From contig JAISMF010000016.1 in NCBI GenBank assembly GCA_031276865.1, positions 1-44,690 of the forward strand: DNA of 44,690 nt, in the 5' to 3' direction. A program made the translations under genes and the position numbers. Each line of letters opens with the position of its first letter. The stretch's first letter is position 1. Shown here piece after piece: positions 37,069 through 44,690 of the stretch. Below the pieces are notes generated by a model that worked only from the letters and a program-made list of their open reading frames with translations, was not told where the DNA came from and did not search any database. This stretch comes from Deltaproteobacteria bacterium. GTDB lineage: Bacteria; Desulfobacterota; Desulfarculia; Adiutricales; Adiutricaceae.

Positions 37069-37640
37069 TTATGGTTTTTTAGAAAAGTTAACGCCATATC
37101 CAGTAGTCAAGCTGACACGTCTTGATTTCAAGAATTTTCCAGGAACGCCGGAGATGATGTTTTTCCAGACATAAGCGTGATTATGACGAACCATCCATAA
37201 TCGCGCGCGAGGATATCTGTCTGACGCTTCACAATTTCGTTCAAGAGCGCTTGGGTTGAAGATTCGAAACGTCAACCAGTCCATACATTTCGAGTATTCG
37301 TCCGCGAGTTATTTGTGTTTCATGGTTTTCCACCGATGTTTCCTTCCCAACCAATGGCGCGACCGGTCCATAACATGTTTACTCATCCATGAATACGCCG
37401 AAGTCGCGAACCCCACGCTGAAGCGGTTGGCTCATCCTCCATCAACTACACCGTGTTTCTTCACGACGCGGCTGGCGTCCAAACCAATCGCGTTGGCGGC
37501 GGTCAGATCGCGCGCTTTATCTTTCAGACTGTCAATCTTCTTCCGAGCGTGAAAATCCTTGAATTCGCAAACTAGGAAGACAAAGCCATTACTCCACCGG
37601 TTAAATAATAGAAACCGCCAAGTTAAAATCCAGTGATACC
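37069..37640 (-). pseudogene. Decayed transposase-like gene
   Basis: Minus-strand frames broken by stops but protein-like: WRFLLFNRWSNGFVFLVCEF, KDFHARKKIDSLKDKARDLT and AANAIGLDASRVVKKHG, with stop at 37432-37434, then later pieces CMDWLTFRIFNPSALERNCE and SDRYPRARLWMVRHNHAYVW. It lies just inside an IS-end-like repeat. It may be a remnant IS4/IS1634-type transposase; that family is a guess. Confidence 0.35.
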
Positions 37641-37643
37641 GAC

Positions 37644-37680
37644 CGACGATATTCTAACTTTTACCCGATGGGGTGACATC
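37644..37680 (-). repeat. IS-end-like repeat block, copy 2
   Basis: Shares CGACG.TATTCTAA.TTT.A.CCG with the block at 15174. TTCTAACTTTTACCCG (37652-37667) is a 15-of-16 inverted match to 37887-37902, with looser pairing continuing inward for about 12 bases. Confidence 0.7.
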
Positions 37681-37869
37681 ACCCGGATGGGTCGCCGCCT
37701 AGGGATTTTAACGCGGCTGTTTTTTCGCGGTTGTTTTCGGGGAATCGAAGCCCCCGAAAACTTAGTGAAACTTTCACACGCCGGTTAGCGGAAAACGCTC
37801 AATCCTTCCATAAAGCGTTTGACTAAGCGTTTAAAACGTTGGATAGGCGACTCCGTAATTCCTGGGCTA

Positions 37870-37902
37870 ATCCAATATTACCCCGGCGGATAAAAGTTAG
37901 AA
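37870..37902 (+). repeat. IS-end-like repeat block, copy 3 (inverted)
   Basis: Inverse of the 37652 block: ATTACCCCGGCGGATAAAAG then TTAGAA. With copy 2 it bounds a segment of about 250 bases with no gene, giving a MITE-like arrangement. Confidence 0.7.
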
Positions 37903-38033
37903 CGGTGAAATGAAGTTGTTCCCTTGAATACATGGGCGTTGTGGTTACGAGGTTGATTATGGCGTTGAAGTTATGTGGTTGATTATGATATAATTAGGCG
38001 TCTTGATAAATTTGACCTCAAGGAGCGTATATC

Positions 38034-38770
38034 GTGTATGCGCCGGACCTTAAAAACCCTAAAACCCTCAACGCCATGAAACCTACAATCAATCCTATTT
38101 ATAATGATTTTGAAAAAATAATTGGTATTGAACTACCTTATTATATTAGTGATATTGAATTTGATCATAATTCATATAATGTTAGCATTTTTATTGACTA
38201 TCATTCTAAAAGCTTATTCAATTGTGAATGTGGGCAATCTAATATACAAATTCATAGCAAAAAGCATCGTATAATTCGAGATTTAGATATAATGAATTAT
38301 AAAGCCAATATTCATATAGATTTACCAATAATTAATTGTCCTAATTGCCGATTTAAAACCGTATTGCCAAGCTGGTCCACACCAAGATCCGGATTAACTT
38401 TAAAATTTCAGCAAAGATTACTTGCCGCGTCTTCATTTATCCCATTATCCACAGTAACAAAATTAACTGGTGAATCATATGATCGAATTAATCACGTTAT
38501 AAAAACCCACGTTGAACCAGCAAGAGAAAAAGTGGATATGTCTGGTGTTCAAAATGTTGGATTTGATGAAACATCTAAGAAAAAATGACATGACTATGTA
38601 ACAACAGTTATAGATATGGATAAACAGAGTCTTTTATTTGCGTTCCTGGCAAGGATTCATAAACTATACTCGCTTTTAGTGATGATCTTGTAAAACATGG
38701 TGGAGATCCAAAGAATATCAAAGAAGTAGTTATTGATATGTCACCCGCATTCATATCTGCAGTACTTAGT
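38034..38770 (+). pseudogene. Broken ISL3-family transposase (AT-rich copy)
   Basis: Residues 1-184 read as the N-terminal half of an ISL3 transposase: IELPYYISDIEFD, a C-x-C/C-x2-C zinc finger (NCECGQ and NCPNCRFK), a helix-turn-helix region (LSTVTKLTGESYDRINH) and the DDE core start VGFDETSKKK. A TGA (38586-38588) interrupts it. HDYVTTVIDMDKQSLLF continues in frame. A frameshift near 38640 and a TAA (38660-38662) follow, then FSDDLVKHGGDPKNIKEVVI and DMSPAFISAV. Homology ends at about 38770. GTG 38034 follows AAGGAG eight bases away. It is far more AT-rich than its neighbours and was probably transferred from an AT-rich donor. It is inactive. Confidence 0.88.
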
Positions 38771-38802
38771 GTGTTCACGTCCGCCATGGTTACGTGCGAC
38801 AC

Positions 38803-38824
38803 ATTATCCGAGATCTCGGATAAT
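38803..38824. repeat. Perfect 22-bp palindrome at a transposase junction
   Basis: ATTATCCGAGA followed directly by its exact inverse (TCTCGGATAAT). It lies where ISL3 homology of the minus-strand fragment breaks off, after FERL. The half site resembles no nearby repeat I could identify. Confidence 0.85.
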
Positions 38825-38944
38825 CGCTCGAAGATGATTTTCGCGGAGGGCAGGTTCTCGCTCACGGTCTTCACGTAGGCGCGGCCCATATCGAGGCGGA
38901 CGGCCTCGATTTTCCCTGCCCTTCTTCCGAGAAGCTTCCAGAAT
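38805..38944 (-). pseudogene. Internal fragment of a second ISL3-family transposase (GC-rich)
   Basis: On the minus strand QFWKLLGRRAGKIEAVRLDM and GRAYVKTVSENLPSAKIIFE match the central DDE region of ISL3 transposases (…DMsrAYvkaV.enLPnA.ivFDrF). Only about 45 codons survive, opposite in direction to the 38034 copy and in GC-rich codons, so it came from a different element. Palindromes mark both limits. Confidence 0.75.
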
Positions 38945-38963
38945 TGTTGTCAGTGACAACAAT
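38943..38963. repeat. Perfect 10-bp-arm palindrome
   Basis: ATTGTTGTCA-G-TGACAACAAT, an inverted repeat with a one-base centre, at the upstream limit of the GC-rich transposase fragment. Confidence 0.8.
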
Positions 38964-38994
38964 ATCAACCGATACGCCTTCCGCGCCGTGTCGG

Positions 38995-39025
38995 CTTGAA
39001 AGCGCGGTCGAAAGGCGCTTTCAAG
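38995..39025. other. 11-bp hairpin
   Basis: CTTGAAAGCGC / GCGCTTTCAAG with a 9-nt loop, in the spacer between the transposase fragment and the ATPase gene. There is no T run. The surrounding 39000-39120 DNA holds no gene. Confidence 0.5.
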
Positions 39026-39123
39026 ATCCTTATCCGCGGGTTTGCGTCGGGCCAGTTGAAAAATTTATTTTTCATGACGCGCGTCACCGAAGTACTCATC
39101 CCGGAGCGCGTCAGAATTTGCTG

Positions 39124-41103
39124 TTAGGTAATTATTGGACCGAAAATCGCCTTGACGTCTGATCCAAATCCATAGATTGAAAGTCCCAAATCTATAAACT
39201 CTTTCGCCCATTCTTTTAAGGGCCCGTGGTAATTTCTTTGGGCTATGTCATTTAAGGCTTTTTGGGCGGCATCTTTCAAAATATCGTCAATTTGCTCATG
39301 AGCGAGATCTGATTTCGGAGAATTATCAAATATTATCTTTTTAATTTCACTGCGTGGCAGTTCTTTTTTTGCCGCCTCGGCTAGGGCGGCGTTCAAGTCG
39401 TTTTCTGGGATTAATTTTAAGGCGGACATGGCTAAATACTTGTTTTGATCAGCTTCGGTTTTTATTTTTTTCCTGTTTTTATAGATAATCTGCTTGATTT
39501 CATGAGATTTAAGCATCTTCATCGCCACATCGGCTAAAACCGAATCCACATAGTCAATTGGAAGTAAACGCATCGCGAGAGAAGATAGAATATCGTTTTC
39601 TTTTTCCGGAGAAATTTTTGTCTTATTAGGAGAGTATTTTAATTCAATTATGACAAATACCTGAGAGTCAAGCTCAACGCACAAATCCATGCGTCCAATT
39701 GTTCCGGCAAGTTCGCTCCAAAGCTTGAACCCCATGGCGACAAGGATTAAGTGGACGGCGGTATGGAATTCCTTTTCGCTGGCTGGTCTTTGATAATATG
39801 TTATGGTAGAAAAAAAATTACTGAAAATAGCGCTGACCGTTTTGTCATCTCTGGAAAGTATGGCATTTTTTAAGTATTCACCCTTATTTATAAGATCTTT
39901 TACGTCTATTAGGTCAAAGTAGGATGAAAAACAAACATTAAGGTAAGAGGTTGATACCTCGAGGTTGGGTAGTCTGAAAGTATAAGAATCTATTATTTCT
40001 GATTTTTTGGTATCCATGGTTTCTATCTCGACTTGTATTACTTTATCCACAGTCAAATATCCGCTATGGAAGAGAACCGGAACGGCGGATAACTGGTTTA
40101 GATCTGATTTTCGCAATTCCGTGGAGAGAAACGATCTAAGCTTTGGCTCGATAAAATCTTCAGGTTTAGCCCGTATCATGGCTGTTAAATGCCTAGGCTG
40201 ACCGCTTTGGATCCAGTAGTTGTTAAACGATTTTTCACTAAAAAAATTGAGTATGGAATAAGGATTGAGCACTCTCATCCGCCCTCCCCAGTTGTAGCCG
40301 TCATACCAGCGAAGAATCGCGTCTTTTAAATCTTCCTTGGTATCCGTAGGTTTCATATTATGGGAATCTTTGAGACTTGCCAGAGTCGTTTCCAGTCTGT
40401 CGGAGAAAAGCGACTCAAATTCGTCCATGGTGAAGCCGCAGATGCCGGCGTATTGGGGATTTAAGGAGATATCAGCGAGATGGTTTGGTCCAGAGTCCAT
40501 GGAAGTTAGCGCGTATCTGGTTATTCCGGTAACAAAGGAAAAGCGGATCAAAGGAAGAACATCCACATCTTTCATTGAAGCGAAAAACGTATGGAGAACT
40601 TCAGCGTTGGCCTGGGCGATTTTTGGGTAAGCCATATTCCTGGTGACAGGGGCGTCATACTCATCAATAAGCACCACGACTTCCGTCTTAGATTTTTTGT
40701 GTATGGCGCGGATAAGGTTTCCCAAAAAAATATCAGGGGAGTCCGACTTAAGCTTAATATCGTAATCTTCAGATATTCTTTTGAGTTTCGCGATAATATT
40801 CTTCTTAAGCGTTTCAGGATCGCTGGAATCCATGGAGAGGCTGAAAAAGATGACAGGCAACCTTGGAAAATTATAATCCGACTCATCAATCCAGAGGCCT
40901 TTGAAGCGCCCGCGGTTACCGGTAAAAAGTTCATTTAGGGTGTAAAGCAGGAGAGTTTTTCCAAAACGACGGGGTCGGGACAGAAAAAAGTCTTTCTTCG
41001 GGCCCTTAAGGAGGTCGTAAATGTATCGGGTTTTGTCGGCGTATAAAAGATTTTGATCGATTATTTTCGGAAAAGTAAGATCGGCGACTGGCAGTTCTTT
41101 CAT
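39124..41103 (-). CDS. AAA-ATPase-like protein with PD-(D/E)XK nuclease domain (DUF1703 type)
   Basis: A 659-residue protein of the widespread AAA-ATPase-like/DUF1703 type. An N-terminal P-loop variant SRPRRFGKT (42-50) is followed by VVVLIDEYDAPV (Walker B) and FVTGITRYA as sensor region. Near residues 460-500 a nuclease core GRMDLCVELDSQVFVIIELK carries the D...E-x-K catalytic pattern. The last 150 residues form a helical extension with two similar units (LAMRLLPIDYVDSVLADVAM and LAMSALKLIPENDLNAALAE), longer than most relatives. Start ATG 41103 has GAGGA nine bases upstream; ATGs at 41109 and 41112 overlap that site. Base composition is more AT-rich than core genes. Function is unproven; such genes are common in gut bacteria and near mobile DNA. 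Confidence 0.88.
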   Translation of the reverse strand: MKELPVADLTFPKIIDQNLLYADKTRYIYDLLKGPKKDFFLSRPRRFGKTLLLYTLNELFTGNRGRFKGLWIDESDYNFPRLPVIFFSLSMDSSDPETLKKNIIAKLKRISEDYDIKLKSDSPDIFLGNLIRAIHKKSKTEVVVLIDEYDAPVTRNMAYPKIAQANAEVLHTFFASMKDVDVLPLIRFSFVTGITRYALTSMDSGPNHLADISLNPQYAGICGFTMDEFESLFSDRLETTLASLKDSHNMKPTDTKEDLKDAILRWYDGYNWGGRMRVLNPYSILNFFSEKSFNNYWIQSGQPRHLTAMIRAKPEDFIEPKLRSFLSTELRKSDLNQLSAVPVLFHSGYLTVDKVIQVEIETMDTKKSEIIDSYTFRLPNLEVSTSYLNVCFSSYFDLIDVKDLINKGEYLKNAILSRDDKTVSAIFSNFFSTITYYQRPASEKEFHTAVHLILVAMGFKLWSELAGTIGRMDLCVELDSQVFVIIELKYSPNKTKISPEKENDILSSLAMRLLPIDYVDSVLADVAMKMLKSHEIKQIIYKNRKKIKTEADQNKYLAMSALKLIPENDLNAALAEAAKKELPRSEIKKIIFDNSPKSDLAHEQIDDILKDAAQKALNDIAQRNYHGPLKEWAKEFIDLGLSIYGFGSDVKAIFGPIIT

Positions 41104-41819
41104 GGTCATCATTCCTCGCTTCTATGGTTCAAAGTCACACTATTGAGAATTTTCGGCGTGATTAGACTTGAAAAACGTTTTTTGAAAATTTTTTCAAATG
41201 TTGTATATTCCTTTCCATTATAGTTAAATATAAATTAAACATTGCGATAAAATAGAAATTAGACTTGCGGAGATCGAAAAAATTTGGTCGTTAAAGAAAC
41301 TTTTTCTAAAAAGACGACGCTAATAACGACCTTGAGATAAAATAATTTAGGACTTAAGTAATTGAGCCGAATCAAATAAACAATTTGGCGATCTAAAGCT
41401 AAACGACTTTTGCCAGCATCCTAATTTTACAAAAATTCATTCTCATTTCAAACAAAAATATTATATCCGTCGGCAATAACAATTTTTCAGGGAGGCTGAG
41501 GTTTTTAGAGAGGGTTATGGTTTCTAATTTTATCGTTCGTACCTTCAATCTTTAAAATATCATACCATATATTGATAATATAATAAAATTGAATGCGATA
41601 TAATGTTATTTCTATTTCTGGGGCCATTTCACAGACCTTTCGCCTTTAAAATTCGCGCGGTGAAAAAAAGCGACCCAGAGAAAAACTCTTAGAGGTATTT
41701 AGTTTTTTCCTGTGAAAGACGAAGAGCTGGGCCGAGGAACCGCTTTCATTCCCTCTCATGACGTTTTTTCCGCCTGGTTTAGGTTCAGGAGGCGTCGTTG
41801 AAGAACCCGTGAAGGCTCC
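41104..41819. other. AT-rich gene-free region
   Basis: About 700 bases upstream of the ATPase gene, very AT-rich to about 41640 with the gene's promoter presumably near 41120-41230, then mixed. No gene or tRNA seen. Confidence 0.5.
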
Positions 41820-43016
41820 TTAGTTTGGCGAAGTCGCCGATAAGCTCGCCGTGGAACTTATCCCGCCGCCAGAGCCCGATAACTCCCCTAAGCGCCGGAA
41901 CGACTCCTTTCCGTCTCCGTCCGCCCTCTCCTTCAAGATCAGGGGTTTGAGGAAGGCGTCCTTTCCGAGCCTTTTTCGCCGTCCCGACAACTCCAAACGC
42001 AGATAGCTTCCCTGGGGGGAGGGCCCGTAAAAAGATGGATCGAGGTGGAGGCAGAGCCCGCGGCGCAGGCGGGCCTTTTCTCGTCCAGCTCCAAAGGGGA
42101 ATCCGCGCCGGCCGAGGCTTTGAGGGCCTTCCCGGGACACTCCGCCGCGAGGGTGTCGAGGCGGGGGGAGAGTTTGAGGAGTTCCGCGTCCATCAGGGGC
42201 GGATTGTCCCTCATGCCGATTATCCTGAAGAAGGTGAAGGAGGGCGTCCCGCAGTCCAGGCCGCCCGCGGCCGGGCAGCCGTAAATCGAGATCTCCGGAA
42301 GGGAGGCGTCCGCCTTGAGCCGCTTGTTTTTAGGCGCTCACCGAGGGAGGCGGCCAGAAAGAGGGAGTCCGCGGCGGCGCGGGGGCGGCAGAGGAGTCCC
42401 CGTCGGCTCCGGATCAGGGCCGGAATCCCTGGAAGCTCGGAGCCCAAAGTCCCCAGATCTTCTGCGGCCTTGGTGAGCGAGTGCCGGTCGTTGAAGAAGA
42501 GATCCAGATCGCCCCGGGGGCTTAAAGCCAGGCGGTTCGCGGCGTAACGCTTGGCGGCCAGCGCCGCCTCCTTCAAGGCCTTGGCCCGAAGGGGGGTCCC
42601 GTGAATACCAGGCGGCGCGCGAAGACGGGCCAGGCGTCCCCCCGGAAGAGGCTCCAGGTGAGGGGCGCCTCTTTCACCACTTTGATTTCCGCCGCGTTCC
42701 CTTCCCCCCCGCCGGCCAGGCGGGAGAGGAAGGGAGGGGGGAGCGCCCTCCCGCGCTCCCCCTCCGCGGCCTCGGAAAAGACCGCCAGGAGCGGCTCCGG
42801 GCCGCCGTCGGCGTTCATGTAGGCCCCGCTGGGGAGGGGCGCCTCGGTTAAGGCGAGGGTGGAGTCGCTCGCGGGTCCCGATTCGATGGGCACGGAGGCG
42901 CGGGCCTCCTCCAGGGGGGGGAGAACCAGTTCCAGGGTGTCCTCGTCGTCCGCCCTGGAGGCGGGATCATCGGCGTCCTGGTCGTCCTGGCGCAAAACCC
43001 CTCCTTTCCTTGGCAT
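41820..43016 (-). pseudogene. Multi-frameshift pseudogene, family unknown
   Basis: Four overlapping minus-strand frames join into one protein-like product. Frame 1 (43016-42573) runs from MPRKGGVLRQDDQDADDPAS to PVFARRLVFTGPPFG. It shifts at a six-base C/G run near 42591, giving frame 2 (RAKALKEAALAAKRYAANRL and GDLDLFFNDRHSLTKAAEDL). A shift near 42335 gives ADASLPEISIYGCPAAGGLD, then MRDNPPLMDAELLKLSPRLD. A last shift near 42050 gives LHLDPSFYGPSPQGSYLRLE, ending at 41820. Codon use stays GC-rich throughout, so decay is recent. I do not recognise the family. Three separate shifts argue against a sequencing error. Confidence 0.7.
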
Positions 43017-43616
43017 AACGACATGCTTGATGCTAATGCAAAAAGTCCCTGACGATTAAAAAAAATAGAAATAATATACTTTATGAACTATAGGTTATTC
43101 TAATTTATCCTATATTTTGCATGCGGTCGGAAAATATTATTCAAACTCAGACTTTTCGCGCATGCGTCGAACTTTTTCTTGTCCATAAATTATTTCATAT
43201 AAACATGCGCTATCGCGGACATGAAAACAATCATCAAGGTCCCTCTATTCGCCAAAGATGAAACCGCGCGTGAACTACGGCTTCGGGTTCGTCGAATGGC
43301 TCGAGGATGGCGAGGAGGACGGGGTTTTCTCCGGTTCGCCAAGACCATCATATCCTTCCACCACGAGAATGGGACGGTCCATCCTCATGGTCTTTCCGGA
43401 CGAAGCATCCCGCTTTGGGGGCGGATCGCGGATGGAGAATTCCTGAACAGTTTTATAACCGAATTGAATTCGAAAAAAAATCGTCCTGTTGCGCTATTGT
43501 TATTTATTTAGTATAAGTGTTGTTACGTCGTCAAGGCCTCTTGATACGGGAAACCTTCATGTGCTCGTTCGCGGAAGGGGCCCAGGCCTTCCATGAATGT
43601 TATATAACGAGCTCCC
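43017..43616. other. Gene-poor region with repeat copy C
   Basis: It starts with the small dispersed element (43036-43122). A 43258-43446 frame with start MKPRVNYGFGFVEWLEDGEE is GC-rich and protein-like for about 60 codons but has no ribosome site or family. It may be a gene remnant. Confidence 0.45.
43036..43122 (+). repeat. Small dispersed inverted-repeat element, copy C
   Basis: 87 bases bounded by perfect 8-bp inverted ends (ATGCAAAA at 43036 and TTTTGCAT at 43115-43122), with GTCCC and TTATCC 55 nt apart inside. It is the best-preserved copy and lies over 42 kb from the others, just upstream of the 43016 pseudogene. Confidence 0.75.
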
Positions 43617-44018
43617 ATGAACAAGGTATTGGAATTTTTACAGAAAAACAGCCCTTTATATCTCGCCACCCTCAAAGACCGTGAGCCGCGGATCCGCCCC
43701 TTTGGCCTGGCCTTCGGTTACCACGGAAAGATCTAATTCGGCTGCGGAACCCGAAAGCGGGTATACCGCCAGATAAACGACAACCCCCGAGCGCGGCTGG
43801 CGACCACATCGCCGGACGGACCCTGGCTCAGGTACACGGGCTTCGCGCGGTTCGACGACGACCCCGCCCTCTACGACAGAGCGGTGAACTTCTGCCCGCC
43901 TCTGGGTAAAACGTACCCCAAGGGCTCGAAAAAAGCAATCGGCTTTTTTTCCCTCAAAAGCGGGGTGGCCCAATTCCCCGACGTTTCCGGCGCCATTCAG
44001 GAAACAATCAACCTGTAG
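43617..44018 (+). pseudogene. Pyridoxamine 5'-phosphate oxidase-family gene with internal stop
   Basis: Reading from ATG 43617 gives a 133-residue FMN-binding split-barrel protein: MNKVLEFLQKNSPLYLATLK, REPRIRPFG, then a TAA (43734-43736) at codon 40 and FGCGTRKRVYRQINDNPRAR, then GPWLRYTGFARFDDDP and KKAIGFFSLKSGVAQFPDV to a TAG. The expected residue at codon 40 is aromatic (KLYFCT-like), so a Tyr codon probably changed to TAA. The rest is intact and in frame, so decay is very recent, or the stop is bypassed. Homologues bind FMN or related cofactors. The DUF2284 gene starts 37 bases later in the same direction. Confidence 0.88.
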
Positions 44019-44054
44019 ACGGCTCTTTATTTGTTGAAAGGAGGCTTAAACGTA

Positions 44055-44678
44055 ATGCCCGAAAGACCTGAAACGCTGGCCGTCGCGTTCGTGGAGGCGC
44101 TCAACCCCTCCGCGGTTAAAGTGACGGATCTCTCCTCCCTATCCTTTAATCCGGAGTTCCGCTCCCTCTGCGAGGCGAACCACTGCGGGCACTACGACAA
44201 AAACTGGACCTGCCCGCCGCGGGTGGGGGAGCTTGCTCCATTAATCGAGGAGGTTGGAAGCTTCGAAAAAGCGTTAGTCTACCAGCTGGTGGGAAAACTG
44301 TCCCACCCTATGGACTGGAAGGGGGTTTTGGAGTGCGGTTCGGCTTTCAACCGGATAAGCTACAAAATAGCGGACGAATTAAGGCCCAAGCTTTCCAGGA
44401 GCCTGCTTTTGGGCGCCGGACCCTGCCGTTACTGCGGCGATTGCGCGTTTCCGGTCGGGGAGCCCTGCCGTCATCCGGATAAAGCCGTGCGATCGCTTGA
44501 GGCCAACTGCGTGGACGTTTCCTTTTTGGCGCGGAGCTGCGGATTGGGTTACATTAACGGTCCCGATACCATTAGGGGCCGTTACAAAATTAACTTTACA
44601 TTTGTGGCAAGAGTTTGTAATTCCACTCTCCATGAAAATCTTCCGGTTTCAAATTTAAATCGTCTAACTCTTCTTTAG
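44055..44678 (+). CDS. DUF2284 metal-binding protein with altered C-terminus
   Basis: About 207 residues. The Cys-rich DUF2284 core is present: SLCEANHCGHYDKNWTCPPR (near residues 42-60), then GAGPCRYCGDCAFPVGEPCR, HPDKAVRSLEANCVDV and GLGYINGPDTI. These Cys sets are thought to bind metal or an Fe-S cluster; the function is unknown. After YINGPDTI the family ends within about ten residues (…YFGLvLf), but here 30 unrelated AT-rich codons follow (KINFTFVARVCNSTLHENLP). The true 3' end seems replaced by AT-rich DNA near 44575. ATG 44055 is chosen as the family start, with AAAGGAGG 11 bases upstream. It may be non-functional. Confidence 0.8.
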   Translation: MPERPETLAVAFVEALNPSAVKVTDLSSLSFNPEFRSLCEANHCGHYDKNWTCPPRVGELAPLIEEVGSFEKALVYQLVGKLSHPMDWKGVLECGSAFNRISYKIADELRPKLSRSLLLGAGPCRYCGDCAFPVGEPCRHPDKAVRSLEANCVDVSFLARSCGLGYINGPDTIRGRYKINFTFVARVCNSTLHENLPVSNLNRLTLL

Positions 44679-44690
44679 AAACTTTTATTC

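Larger units (their letters stand above)
36378..38033. other. Gene-free and degenerate region after dctP
   Basis: GC-rich to about 36850, then mixed to AT-rich. One 80-codon minus-strand frame at 36647-36889 has no ribosome site and no family, and is not called. From 37069 the minus strand carries decayed transposase-like frames, and two IS-end-like repeats (37644 and 37902) enclose about 250 bases. Confidence 0.5.

Overview
The window looks like chromosomal DNA of a GC-rich, Gram-negative, Desulfobacterota (deltaproteobacterial)-like organism. The main clue is the ATP synthase layout: b', b, delta, alpha, gamma, beta and epsilon genes run together, with no a/c subunit genes nearby. lpxC and an outer-membrane autotransporter show a Gram-negative envelope. 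This placement is inference from gene order and protein style only. GC-rich housekeeping genes are separated by long AT-rich or degenerate stretches that hold repeats, insertion-sequence remnants and broken genes. The genome therefore looks expanded by mobile DNA or in decay, as in some host-associated bacteria.

Layout. 1-880: a 17-bp tandem array and AT-rich DNA with three copies of a small inverted-repeat element. 880-5711: a possible PrmA-like degenerate methyltransferase homologue (+), an XdhC-like protein (-), prfB with a programmed +1 frameshift (-) and a secreted Arg/Gly/Asp-rich protein (-). 6225-9737: lpxC and an EF-G-2-type GTPase (+) with strong terminators. 9816-11495: AT-rich and gene-free. 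11496-14753: a glycine-rich autotransporter (+). 14754-16530: degenerate DNA. 16531-19108: an MFS and a DMT transporter (-). 20184-29780: the F1Fo peripheral operon (-), split between atpH and atpA by about 2.9 kb that carries an Rpn-type nuclease/transposase gene and a truncated second copy. 30354-36377: a Memo-like protein, folK, a YHS-like membrane peptide, a lytic transglycosylase, a pgsA-type synthase, a zinc ribbon and an orphan DctP (+). 36378-39123: transposase remnants, including two oppositely oriented ISL3-type fragments with perfect palindromes. 39124-41103: an AAA-ATPase/PD-(D/E)XK protein (-). 41820-44678: a multi-frameshift pseudogene, a PNPOx-family gene with one in-frame stop, and a DUF2284 gene whose 3' end looks replaced.

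How the genes relate. Apart from the ATP synthase set, the intact genes are short independent housekeeping units: lipid A synthesis, translation termination, folate, phospholipid, murein turnover and transport. I see no complete new multi-gene defence or biosynthetic system. The most unusual signals are an 84-87 bp dispersed element with ATGCAAAA...TTTTGCAT ends (four copies), a second family of about 30-40 bp IS-end-like repeats, the interrupted ATP synthase operon, and the palindrome-bounded ISL3 mosaic.
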